This document shows, in pieces, positions 26,601 through 33,693 of a stretch of 64,000 nucleotides of DNA. Source of the DNA: Modestobacter marinus (GTDB lineage: Bacteria; Actinomycetota; Actinomycetes; Mycobacteriales; Geodermatophilaceae); NCBI RefSeq assembly GCF_011758655.1, contig NZ_JAAMPA010000001.1:1922001-1986000 (forward strand), read 5' to 3'. The position numbers and the translations under genes were made by a program. The notes beneath the pieces are model-generated. The model was given only the letters and a program-made list of their open reading frames with translations, was not told the origin of the DNA and did not search any database. Position 1 is the first letter of the stretch. Each line of letters starts with the position of its first letter.

Positions 26601-27665
26601 CTGCGCCGGGCGACCTCGGTCGTCATCCCGCCGGACGCCTGGCAGCCGGCCGAGGTGCCCGCCCACCTGCGGGCGACCTTCCGGGTGCTCGACGACCAGC
26701 AGCGCCCGCTGGCCCAGGGCAAGGACCTGACCGCGCTGCGGGCCGAGGTGGCACCGCAGGCCCGGGCGAGCCTGGCGCGGGCGGCCTCCACCTACGAGCG
26801 CACCGGCCAGACCGGCTGGACCTTCGGTGACCTGCCCGCGACGGTGGAGGTGCAGCGCGGCGGGCACGTCGTCACGGCCTTCCCGGCGCTGGTCGACGAG
26901 GGCGAGACGGTCGGCGTCCGGGTGGTGGCCACCCAGGCCGAAGCGACCCGGCTGGGCTGGCGCGGCGCGCGGCGGCTGCTGGTGCTGGTCGCCGGGGCGC
27001 CGGTCAAGCAGGTGGTCAAGGGGCTGGGCCCGCGCAGCCGGCTGGCGCTGCAGTTCAACCCGGACGGCGAGATCCCCGACCTGGTGGCCGACTGCGTGGA
27101 CGCCGCCGCCGACGAGCTCATCGCCGCAGCCGGGGGACCGCCGCGCACCGAGGCCGCGTTCACCGCGCTGGTCGCCTCGGCGCGGGAGCAGTTGCTGCCG
27201 CTGACCTCCGACGCCGTCCGCCGGGTGGAGGCGGTGCTGACCCAGGCCCGCGAGGTCGCGATCGCCATCGGTGCCGCGCCGGGACGCCGGGTGCCGGAGG
27301 CGGCGATCGCCGACCTGCGCGCCCAGATGGGCGGGCTGCTGCACCGCGGGTTCGTCGCGACCGCCGGCCGTCGCCGGCTGCCGGACCTGGTGCGGTACCT
27401 GACCGCCATGGCCCACCGGCTGGAGAAGCTGCCGGCCAACGCCGCCCGCGACGAGCTGTGGACCGCGCAGGTGGCCGCGGTGGCGGCGGAGTACGCGCAG
27501 CTGCGTGCGGCGTCCCCGCCGTCCGGGGCGCCGGACGACCCGGTCACCCGGGTGCGCTGGATGATCGAGGAGCTGCGGGTGGGGCTGTTCGCGCAGACCG
27601 TCGGCACGCCCCGGCCGATCTCCGAGCAGCGGGTCTACAAGGCGATCGACGCGATCAGCGCCTGA
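23664..27665 (+). CDS. hrpA: ATP-dependent RNA helicase HrpA
   Basis: A 1333-residue DEAH-box helicase. Walker A is GETGSGKTTQ (about 96-105), followed by the DEAH motif IIIDEAHERS, SAT-type motif ITSATID, then ATNVAETSLTVPG and QRSGRCGRTSEG in the second RecA domain. The helicase-associated domains and the long C-terminal DUF3418 region, normal for HrpA, complete the protein. It unwinds RNA and in enterobacteria rescues stalled ribosomes. GTG 23664 follows a purine-rich stretch. Residues 245-254 (HQDGHSGG) are encoded by a palindromic repeat that also occurs at 58521, an in-frame insertion between the end of the first RecA domain and VPVVEVSGRTYPVEV. Confidence 0.93.
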   Translation: MTTPHDDLRSRLSALTLADEHRLRRRLDGTRRTKDPAARARQQEQIAADVATAEERIARRRAAVPVVSYPEELPVSQRREDIAAALRDSQVVVVAGETGSGKTTQLPKILLELGRGVRGRIGHTQPRRLAARTVAERIAEEIGSPLGETVGWKVRFTDEVGDRTLVKLMTDGVLLAEVQRDRMLRQYDTIIIDEAHERSLNIDFLLGYLARLLPRRPDLKLVITSATIDVDRIAKHFTGRAAPLDHQDGHSGGQGGAEVPVVEVSGRTYPVEVRYRPVIDPDDPEADPDRDQVSAIVDACAELVAEGPGDVLVFLAGEREIRDTAEALAGTTERNGTPIDVLPLYSRLSAADQHKVFQAHTGRRIVLATNVAETSLTVPGIKYVVDPGTARISRYSHRTKVQRLPIEPVSQASARQRSGRCGRTSEGIAIRLYTEEDFDARPEYTDPEILRTNLASVLLQMASLDLGDVADFPFIDPPDRRAVADGLALLEELAALDGAGKLTETGRALAALPLDPRIARMVVEADRRGVLEEVLVIAAGLTVQDVRERPAEHQQAADELHRRFADENSDFLALLNLWQYLAERAEELSGNQFRRTVKKEFLHYLRIREWQDLHGQLRSTARRLGMTTGTLAPAPDERGVTASLLAGLLSQVGMQAEPVKDRSGKPGRPGREYLGTRNTRFVIAPGTPLAKKPPRWVVAAELVETSRLFARTVARIDPEVVERLADHLVHRQYSEPRWDAKRGSVVATERVTLYGLPLVVGRRVQYGSIDPVVSRELFIRHALVQGEWTTHHRFWAENQAAIERVAELEERARRRDIRVDDETVFELYDARVPADVVSTRHFDRWWKEARRSRADLLTFTPEMLTNAAAAGQVQAEDYPDEVHLTQGLTLPLSYAFAPGAAEDGVTVDVPLGVLDTLAATSGESLAFTVPGQRAELVTELLRSLPKQLRRGLVPIPDRVREVLPHIEPTEPLLPALERELRRATSVVIPPDAWQPAEVPAHLRATFRVLDDQQRPLAQGKDLTALRAEVAPQARASLARAASTYERTGQTGWTFGDLPATVEVQRGGHVVTAFPALVDEGETVGVRVVATQAEATRLGWRGARRLLVLVAGAPVKQVVKGLGPRSRLALQFNPDGEIPDLVADCVDAAADELIAAAGGPPRTEAAFTALVASAREQLLPLTSDAVRRVEAVLTQAREVAIAIGAAPGRRVPEAAIADLRAQMGGLLHRGFVATAGRRRLPDLVRYLTAMAHRLEKLPANAARDELWTAQVAAVAAEYAQLRAASPPSGAPDDPVTRVRWMIEELRVGLFAQTVGTPRPISEQRVYKAIDAISA
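24396..24423. repeat. REP-like palindrome inside hrpA
   Basis: A 28-base element starting GACCACCAAGATGG and ending TGGTGGTC. Its arms pair except for one A-C mismatch and one G-T. It differs from the perfect copy at 58526-58553 at two positions only. It lies in frame in hrpA, between conserved helicase blocks. Confidence 0.8.
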
Positions 27666-27703
27666 GGACGCCACCGCCTGCGCGCCCTGCCGTGCGGCCC
27701 GGG

Positions 27704-28066
27704 TCAGGCGGGGTCGTTGGCCTCCCGGAGCAGGGCGGAGATCCGCTGGCGGGTCACGCCGAACATCGCCGCGATCCGGTTGATGCTCACGTCCTCGGCC
27801 TGCAGGGCGGCCGCCTGCTCCCGCCGCCAGGCGTGCCCGGCGGTGGAGAGGGTGGCCAGCACGGAGCTGATCCGCTCCACGACCAACGGTCGCGGCTCCG
27901 AGCCGACGACGTCCTGCCAGGTCCGGCCGGACGCGCGGGCCGCGAGCAGCGTCTCGGCCCGCGCCTTCGCCTGCTCGAGCTGGGCGGTGCAGGAGTCCAG
28001 CTCGGTGAGCAGTGTGCGCAGGGCGGTCGTGGCGGCGTCGTCGGACGGTCCGCCGGTCTCGGTCAC
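27704..28066 (-). CDS. Small helix-turn-helix protein
   Basis: The protein has 120 residues. The C-terminal 45 residues form a resolvase- or sigma-like HTH (VSINRIAAMFGVTRQRISAL). The first 75 residues are helical and probably a coiled coil (LLTELDSCTAQLEQAKARAE). GTG 28066 gives a compact product; an in-frame start farther up is possible but would run toward the iterons. It is divergent from the anti-sigma-type ATPase gene, with three 16-bp repeats in the shared upstream region, so it is a reasonable candidate to bind them. That link is inference. Confidence 0.7.
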   Translation of the reverse strand: MTETGGPSDDAATTALRTLLTELDSCTAQLEQAKARAETLLAARASGRTWQDVVGSEPRPLVVERISSVLATLSTAGHAWRREQAAALQAEDVSINRIAAMFGVTRQRISALLREANDPA

Positions 28067-28152
28067 GCCGTCGGCCCCCTCGGGCGTCGGTGCAGGGAGC
28101 CGGTCGGCTCGCGAGGTCGGTTGCAGACTACCGGACTGAACGGTCCTTGCGT

Positions 28153-28200
28153 GCAATGACCATGACATGCAATGGGCATTACAGGCAATGGGCATTGCGC
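28153..28200. promoter_or_regulatory. Three 16-bp iterons in a divergent promoter region
   Basis: GCAATG recurs at 28153, 28169 and 28185, exactly 16 bases apart. Each unit has the form GCAATG-NN-CAT plus a matching tail; the third unit, GCAATG-GG-CATTGC, is a full dyad. The array lies between the HTH gene (start 28066, minus) and the ATPase gene (start 28266, plus) and is much less GC-rich than its surroundings. Confidence 0.75.
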
Positions 28201-28265
28201 TTCGCGACCTCCGGTGGGAGGGTGGCGCTCGCCGGTTGCGCACAACCGGAGTCCGGCCTGTCGAG

Positions 28266-28754
28266 ATGAGCCCCGTGTCCTCCTTCACCGCGAGCGTCGA
28301 CCTGCCGCCGCAGCCGAGCAGTGTCCCGCTGGCCCGGCGTCTGGTGCGGGAGGTGCTGGCGACCTGGCAGGCGCCGCAGGACCGGGAGGACGCCGAGCTG
28401 CTGGTCACCGAGCTGGTGGCCAACGTCGTCGACCACGCCGGTGGTGACGTTCTCTCGCTGGAGCTGAGCCTGGCCGGCCCCGTGCTGCGGGTCGGCGTGC
28501 GGGACGGCTCCGCGGTGATGCCGGTGATCCGGGAGCTGTCGCTCACCGAGGAGCGGGGCCGGGGGATGCGGCTGGTCGCGGCCATCGCGGAACGGTGGGG
28601 GTGCGAGGCGCAGGGCACCGGGAAGCGGGTGTGGTTCGAGCTCCCGCCCGCCGGGGACCGGGGTGCCCGGGCTGCCGCGGGTTTGCCGCCCGGGCAGGGC
28701 GGGGACGGTCCGGGGGACCGCGACCGTCAGACGAAGGAGTCGTCGCATGAGTGA
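28266..28754 (+). CDS. Anti-sigma-type ATPase (RsbW/HATPase_c_2)
   Basis: A 162-residue GHKL-fold protein. The N box is ELLVTELVANVVDHAG, the G1 box VGVRDGSA and the G2 region LTEERGRGMRLVAAIAERWG. Stand-alone proteins like this act as serine kinases and anti-sigma factors, or partner other regulators in actinobacteria. ATG 28266 is used because the upstream in-frame extension is encoded by the iterons. The last 30 residues are Gly/Pro/Arg-rich. Its stop overlaps the next gene, a small acidic protein. No sigma factor or STAS antagonist is adjacent, so the partner is unknown. Confidence 0.82.
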   Translation: MSPVSSFTASVDLPPQPSSVPLARRLVREVLATWQAPQDREDAELLVTELVANVVDHAGGDVLSLELSLAGPVLRVGVRDGSAVMPVIRELSLTEERGRGMRLVAAIAERWGCEAQGTGKRVWFELPPAGDRGARAAAGLPPGQGGDGPGDRDRQTKESSHE

Positions 28755-28929
28755 GCCGACCAGCCACACCGAGCCCGCCGGGCAGGGCCTGTCCGACGAG
28801 GAGATGGTGGAGACCGTCGCCGGGCAGACCGACAGCGCCTCGGAGAACGCCGACGAGGCCGGCAAGGACTGGAACGGCGAGGCCGCGGACGCCCCGCAGC
28901 CGGACGCCGCGACCGACCCGACGGCCTAG
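28747..28929 (+). CDS. Small acidic protein coupled to the anti-sigma ATPase
   Basis: A 60-residue, highly acidic, probably disordered protein (SDEEMVETVAGQTDSASEN, then ADAPQPDAATDPTA). Its ATG lies inside the 3' end of the ATPase gene (ATGAGTGA), indicating co-translation. GAAGGAG precedes it. The stop overlaps the convergent transporter stop (CTAG). It may be a small partner or decoy protein for the ATPase, but this is speculation; no family is recognised. Confidence 0.6.
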   Translation: MSEPTSHTEPAGQGLSDEEMVETVAGQTDSASENADEAGKDWNGEAADAPQPDAATDPTA

Positions 28930-30149
28930 TCCTCCCGCGACGCCGTCCTCGTTCCTGCCGGGTCCAGGACGGCGTCGCGCGCGGCACCCCAGCCGGCCCA
29001 CACCATCGGGGCCAGCAGCGCGATCAGCAGCACCAGGGGCCAGGTCCACCCGCTCGTCGCATCGTGCAGGGCCCCCAGCACCACCGGGCCGGTCGAGGCG
29101 ACCAGGTATCCCAGGCACTGGGCCACCCCGCCCAGCCGGGCGGCCACCAGCGGGCTCGGGCTGCGCAGCACGATGAGCGTCAGCGCCAGGGCGAACCCGC
29201 CGCCCTGGGCGACGCCGAACACCGCGACCCAGAGCAGCGTCCCGCTGGCCGGGGCGAGCAGCAGCCCGCCCAGCCCGACGGCGTACGCGGCCAGGACGCC
29301 GACCACCAGGGGCCGCTGGGCCGCCATCCGGCCGGCGGCGGCCGGGATCAGCAGTGCCCCGAGCGCGCCGGTGACGTTGGAGGCCGCCAGCAGCAGCCCG
29401 CCCTCCCGCACCGGCACCCCGGCGTCGGCCAGCAGGGTGGGCAACCACGCGGCGAACGAGTAGAACTGCACGCTCTGCAGGCCGAGGTAGGCCGTCACCT
29501 GCCGGGCCAGCGGCTGCCGCAGCAGCGACCACGAGCTGGCCTCCGGCGGCGTCGTCCGGGTGCCGCGGACCCCGGCCACCGGCAGCCAGAGCGCCAGCGC
29601 CGCCACGGCCAGCACCAGCCAGGAGGCGAGGGCCACCCGCCACTCCGCCCCCAGCGCCGCGCCGATCGGCACGGTGAGCCCCGCGGCGGCGGCCGCGCCG
29701 ACGTTCAGCGACGCGGAGTAGGCGCCCATCACCGCGCCGGGCCGGGTGAACTCCCGTTTGACGTAGGCCGGCATCAGCACGTTCGCGATGGCGATCGCCG
29801 CGCCGGCCACCAGGCTGCCGGCGTAGAGGAGCGCGACCGGGGGCAGCAGCCGCAGGGCGATGCCCGCGGCCAGCAGCACGAGCGAGGCGGCCACCGCCGT
29901 CTCCAGGCCGATCCGGCGGGCCAGCCGGGGGGCGAGCGGGGCGAACGCGCCGAAACAGAGCACCGGCAGCGCGGTCAGCAGACCGGCCAGCGCACTGCTC
30001 AGGCCGGTGTCCGCCCGCAGCTCGCCCAGCAGTGGGGCCACCGCGACCACGGCCGGTCGCTGGTTGAGCGCGACCACGACGATCGCCGTGACCAGCAGCA
30101 GCACCGCGCCCCGCGAGCGGACCCGCGGTGCGGCGACGTCGGTCACCAC
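28926..30149 (-). CDS. CynX/NimT-family MFS transporter
   Basis: A 407-residue, 12-helix transporter. The first helix ends VVALNQRPAVVAVAPLLGEL, the usual signature of the cyanate/2-nitroimidazole group, and GLLTALPVLCFGAFAPLAPR follows. Substrates in this group are varied and mostly unknown. GTG 30149 is the likely start, with weak ribosome-site sequence. The gene lies 40 bases downstream of cysN on the same strand and may be read through from it. The 3' end overlaps the small acidic gene by four bases. Confidence 0.82.
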   Translation of the reverse strand: MVTDVAAPRVRSRGAVLLLVTAIVVVALNQRPAVVAVAPLLGELRADTGLSSALAGLLTALPVLCFGAFAPLAPRLARRIGLETAVAASLVLLAAGIALRLLPPVALLYAGSLVAGAAIAIANVLMPAYVKREFTRPGAVMGAYSASLNVGAAAAAGLTVPIGAALGAEWRVALASWLVLAVAALALWLPVAGVRGTRTTPPEASSWSLLRQPLARQVTAYLGLQSVQFYSFAAWLPTLLADAGVPVREGGLLLAASNVTGALGALLIPAAAGRMAAQRPLVVGVLAAYAVGLGGLLLAPASGTLLWVAVFGVAQGGGFALALTLIVLRSPSPLVAARLGGVAQCLGYLVASTGPVVLGALHDATSGWTWPLVLLIALLAPMVWAGWGAARDAVLDPAGTRTASRED

Positions 30150-30189
30150 CCCACGGCCCCGCCCCGGTGCGGACGCGGCCGGTCGACCG

Positions 30190-31503
30190 TCACCCTGCGG
30201 GGGTGAGCATCCCGGCGCCGACGGTCGCGTTGGTCGCCTCGTCGATCAGGATGAAGCGGCCGGTCACCCGGTTGCGGTGGTAGTCGTCGACGAACAGCGG
30301 CTGGGTGGTGCGCAGCCGCACCCGGCCGATGTCGTTGAGGCCCAGGCCGGTCGCATCGGTCTCCCGGTGCAGGGTGTTGACGTCCAGCCGGTACTGCAGC
30401 TCCTTGACCATCGCGCGCACCGTGCGGGTGGTGTGCTTGACGGCCAGCCGCATCCGCGGGGTCAGCGGCGCGTCGGCCATCCAGCAGACCAGCGCGTCGA
30501 GGTCCTGGGTGACGTGCGGGGCGTTGTGCGGGCGGCAGATCATGTCGCCGCGGGAGACGTCCAGGTCGTCGGCCAGCCGCACGGTCACCGACATCGGCGG
30601 GAAGGCCGCCTCCACCGGGCCGTCCGGACCGTCGATCGCGGTGATCGTGGTGGTCAGCCCGCTGGGCAGCACCTGCACCTCGTCGCCGGGGCGCAGCACG
30701 CCGGCGCCGACCCGGCCGGCGTAGCCGCGGTAGTCGTGGAAGGCGTCGGACTGCGGCCGGATCACGTACTGGACCGGGAACCGGGTGTCGACGAGGTTCC
30801 GGTCGCTGGCCACGTGCACGTGCTCCAGGTGGTGCAACAGCGAGGTGCCCTCGTACCAGGGCATGTGCGTCGACCGGGTCACCACGTTGTCGCCCTGCAG
30901 CGCGGAGATCGGGACGACCGTGAGGTCGGGCACCTCGAGCTTGGTGGCGAAGGCGGTGAACTCGTCGCGGATGCCCTCGAAGACGTCCTCGGACCAGTCG
31001 ACCAGGTCCATCTTGTTCACCGCGACCACCAGGTGCGGCACCCGCAGCAGGGAGGCGAGGAAGGCGTGCCGGCGGCTCTGCTCGACCATCCCCTTGCGGG
31101 CGTCGACCAGCACGATCGCCAGGTCGGCGGTCGAGGCGCCGGTGACCATGTTGCGGGTGTACTGCACGTGCCCGGGGGTGTCGGCGAGGATGAACGTGCG
31201 CCGCGGGGTGCTGAAGTACCGGTAGGCGACGTCGATCGTGATGCCCTGCTCGCGCTCGGCGCGCAGCCCGTCGGTGAGCAGCGCGAGGTCGACGTAGTCG
31301 CCGCGGCTGGCCCGCTCGATCGCCGCGTACTGGTCCTCGAACACGGCCTTGCTGTCGTACAGCAGCCGGCCGATCAGCGTGCTCTTGCCGTCGTCGACCG
31401 AGCCGGCGGTGGCGATCCGCAGGATGTCCCGGCGGGTGTTCACCAGCTCGGCGACCGCGGCCTGGTGGTCGACGTGCGGGGTGGGGGCCTCGGCGGAGGT
31501 CAT
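30190..31503 (-). CDS. cysN: Sulfate adenylyltransferase subunit 1 (GTPase)
   Basis: A 437-residue EF-Tu-like GTPase that, with CysD, makes adenosine 5'-phosphosulfate from sulfate and ATP. It has G1 GSVDDGKST, a G2-region EREQGITIDVAYRYF, G3 DTPGH and G4 NKMD, followed by two beta-barrel domains. It ends without the fused APS-kinase domain found in longer CysNC proteins, and no cysC is in the window. It is separated from cysD by a gene on the opposite strand, an unusual break in what is normally a tight operon. Confidence 0.92.
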   Translation of the reverse strand: MTSAEAPTPHVDHQAAVAELVNTRRDILRIATAGSVDDGKSTLIGRLLYDSKAVFEDQYAAIERASRGDYVDLALLTDGLRAEREQGITIDVAYRYFSTPRRTFILADTPGHVQYTRNMVTGASTADLAIVLVDARKGMVEQSRRHAFLASLLRVPHLVVAVNKMDLVDWSEDVFEGIRDEFTAFATKLEVPDLTVVPISALQGDNVVTRSTHMPWYEGTSLLHHLEHVHVASDRNLVDTRFPVQYVIRPQSDAFHDYRGYAGRVGAGVLRPGDEVQVLPSGLTTTITAIDGPDGPVEAAFPPMSVTVRLADDLDVSRGDMICRPHNAPHVTQDLDALVCWMADAPLTPRMRLAVKHTTRTVRAMVKELQYRLDVNTLHRETDATGLGLNDIGRVRLRTTQPLFVDDYHRNRVTGRFILIDEATNATVGAGMLTPAG

Positions 31504-31595
31504 CAGGCGGCCTCTTCCCTGTCTCGTGGGAGGTCGTGCTGGCGGGCGGCTCCGTGAGGGCGGAGGCTGGGCCCCACGTCCACGGAGAGGGAACG

Positions 31596-31907
31596 GTGTT
31601 CGTCTTCGCTGCCGCAGTGCCCGCGCTGATGGTCGTGGTGCTGGGCTACGTCGTCGGCTACGTCGTCACCGAGTGGGCCAGCGGTCTGCTCGGCTCGGCG
31701 TTCGGCGCGCCGCTGGGCCCGGGCGTGCCCGAGGTCGTCGGCTGGCTGACCGGGCTGCTGCTGCTGGGCGTCGTCGTCCGGGTGCTGGTCGACCGCCGCC
31801 GGCGCCTGCGACGCGCGCTGCGCCGGGCCCGCCTCCGGGGACGGCAGGCGGAGGTCGAGCGGCTGGAGGCCGCGCTGGCCGCGCGTGCTCGCCGCCATCA
31901 GAAGTAG
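31596..31907 (+). CDS. Small membrane protein lying between cysD and cysN on the opposite strand
   Basis: The protein has 103 residues. GTG 31596 has GGAGAGGGA upstream. Two membrane helices (VPALMVVVLGYVVGYVV and VVGWLTGLLLLGVVVRVLV) are followed by an Arg-rich tail that could form a short coiled coil (RRALRRARLRGRQAEVERLE). Its 3' end overlaps the cysD stop by ten bases. The composition, ribosome site and clear helices argue for a real gene, but the only other reading of this gap is empty antisense, so translation is not certain. Family unknown. Confidence 0.55.
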   Translation: MFVFAAAVPALMVVVLGYVVGYVVTEWASGLLGSAFGAPLGPGVPEVVGWLTGLLLLGVVVRVLVDRRRRLRRALRRARLRGRQAEVERLEAALAARARRHQK

Positions 31908-32806
31908 CCCTCCTTCTTGCGGTCCTCCATGGCGGCGTCGCTGACCTTGTCGTCGCCGCGGGTGGCGCCGCGCTCGGTCAGCCGGGTCACCGCGATCTCG
32001 GCGATGACCTCCTCGACGCTGCTGGCCGTCGAGCGGACGGCCGCGGTCAGGTTGGCGTCGCCCACGGTGCGGTACCGGACGCTCTCCCGGAGCACCTGCT
32101 CGCCGTCCCGGGGCGTGATGAACTCGTTGACCGCGTAGAGCATCCCCTGGCGGTCCACGACGTCCCGGTCGCGGGCCAGGTACAGCTGCGGGATCGCGAT
32201 CTCCTCCTGGGCGATGTAGCCCCAGATGTCCAGCTCGGTCCAGTTCGACAGCGGGAAGACCCGGATCGACTCGCCGAGGTGGGTCCGGCCGTTGTAGAGG
32301 TCCCAGAGCTCGGGGCGCTGGTTCTTCGGGTCCCACTGGCCGAACTCGTCACGGAAGGAGAACATCCGCTCCTTGGCCCGCGCCTTGTCCTCGTCGCGCC
32401 GCGCGCCGCCGAAGAGGGCGGTGAAGCCGTGCTGCTCGACGGCGTCCAGCAGCACCGGGGTCTGGATCCGGTTGCGCGAGCCGTTCGGCTCCTGGCGCAC
32501 CGTGCCGGCGGCGATGGCGTCGGGGACCGAGGCGACGACCAGCTCCACGCCGAGCTCGGCGACCCGCTTGTCCCGGAACTCCAGGACCTCGGGGAAGTTC
32601 AGCCCGGTGTCGACGTGCATCACCGGGAAGGGGATGCGGGCGGGCGCGAACGCCTTGCGGGCGAGCTCGAGCATGACGATCGAGTCCTTGCCGCCGGAGA
32701 ACAGCAGCACCGGCCGCTCGGACTCGGCGGCCACCTCGCGGATCACGTGGACGGACTCGGCCTCCAGCGTCTGCAGCTGGGTGAGCCGGTGGTCGGCGGT
32801 GGACAC
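31898..32806 (-). CDS. cysD: Sulfate adenylyltransferase subunit 2
   Basis: A 302-residue PP-loop ATP pyrophosphatase, the catalytic partner of CysN in sulfate activation. The PP-loop reads LLFSGGKDSIVMLELA; other family blocks are PFPVMHVDTGLNFPEV, GGARRDEDKARAKER and FPLSNWTELDIWGYI. GTG 32806 is chosen over the longer frame (to 32911) because AGGAG lies nine bases upstream and the resulting length equals that usual for CysD. No cysteine leader or riboswitch was seen upstream. Confidence 0.93.
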   Translation of the reverse strand: MSTADHRLTQLQTLEAESVHVIREVAAESERPVLLFSGGKDSIVMLELARKAFAPARIPFPVMHVDTGLNFPEVLEFRDKRVAELGVELVVASVPDAIAAGTVRQEPNGSRNRIQTPVLLDAVEQHGFTALFGGARRDEDKARAKERMFSFRDEFGQWDPKNQRPELWDLYNGRTHLGESIRVFPLSNWTELDIWGYIAQEEIAIPQLYLARDRDVVDRQGMLYAVNEFITPRDGEQVLRESVRYRTVGDANLTAAVRSTASSVEEVIAEIAVTRLTERGATRGDDKVSDAAMEDRKKEGYF

Positions 32807-32940
32807 GCTGTCGAGCTCCTGGGGACGACGGTAGACGTCGCCGGACGGCGACGCGATCAGTGGGGCAACCTCATCGACGTGATGGGGATTCCCGGCACCA
32901 GTGTCCGGCATGGCGTACCCGGGCCCGGCGGCCGGGCGGC

Positions 32941-33660
32941 TCAGCCGGTGGCGCCGGGCCGGTCGACGACCGCGGTGGCGTCCCCGGGCCGGCCGGGCGG
33001 GGTCGGCCGGCCGGCGGCATCGGTGATCGCGGCGAAGTAGGCAGCGGCCTGCTCCGGCCGGGGCGTCACGAACATCCCGTGCGCCTGCACCAGCGGCTGG
33101 TCGGGGTCCGCGGCGAGCGCGATCGTCCCGGTGACCGTGGTCCGGCGGCCGGCGCTCTCGCCGACCGCCGCGCGCAGCACCAGTGCCGTCTCCAGCGGCA
33201 CCGGACGGCGGTAGTCCAGCTCGAGCCGTGCCGTCATGCCCCAGCGCCCGGCAGCGATGGCCGCGGCGCCGAGCAGCTGGTCCATCATCAGCGCGCTGAT
33301 CCCGCCGTGCACGTAGCTCGGCGGGCCCTCGTAGGCCAGCCCCAGCGCCACCTCGGTGGTGACGCCGTCGCCCTCGCGCCGGATGACCAGGGGCGGGGCC
33401 AGCGGGTTCCCGACGCCGCTGACCGGGTTGAAGACCCGGCGGGACTGCCCCGGGTCGTCGAGCGCCGGCAGCTGGTCGCGGCTGCGGCGGGCGGCCGACA
33501 GCCGGGCGGTGACCTGCCGGACGGCGACGGCGGCCGACCGCAGTTCGGCGGCCGGGACCGTCGTCGTCACCGTGCTGCCGACCAGCTCGCGCAGGGCGCT
33601 GCCCAGGTCGGTGACGGCAGCCAGCAGCTCGGCCTCGGACGCGGTTCCCTCGATCGTCAC
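32941..33660 (-). CDS. Hotdog-fold thioesterase family protein (PaaI/4HBT-like)
   Basis: The protein has 239 residues. The C-terminal 140 residues contain the hotdog helix region YEGPPSYVHGGISALMMDQL, in which HGG is the typical PaaI-type motif, followed by the long strands TARLELDYRRPVPLETALVL. The N-terminal 95 residues are helical and specific to this subgroup. It probably hydrolyses an acyl-CoA thioester; the substrate is not known. Neighbours are cysD upstream and a two-component system downstream, neither informative. Confidence 0.75.
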   Translation of the reverse strand: MTIEGTASEAELLAAVTDLGSALRELVGSTVTTTVPAAELRSAAVAVRQVTARLSAARRSRDQLPALDDPGQSRRVFNPVSGVGNPLAPPLVIRREGDGVTTEVALGLAYEGPPSYVHGGISALMMDQLLGAAAIAAGRWGMTARLELDYRRPVPLETALVLRAAVGESAGRRTTVTGTIALAADPDQPLVQAHGMFVTPRPEQAAAYFAAITDAAGRPTPPGRPGDATAVVDRPGATG

Positions 33661-33693
33661 CCGTGGATTGGACCAGTCGGTCCCACGGCCGGG

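Noticed and set aside
28167-28265. Longer N-terminus of the anti-sigma-type ATPase
   Set aside because: The extra codons are encoded by the iteron array; the ATG at 28266 gives the normal domain start.
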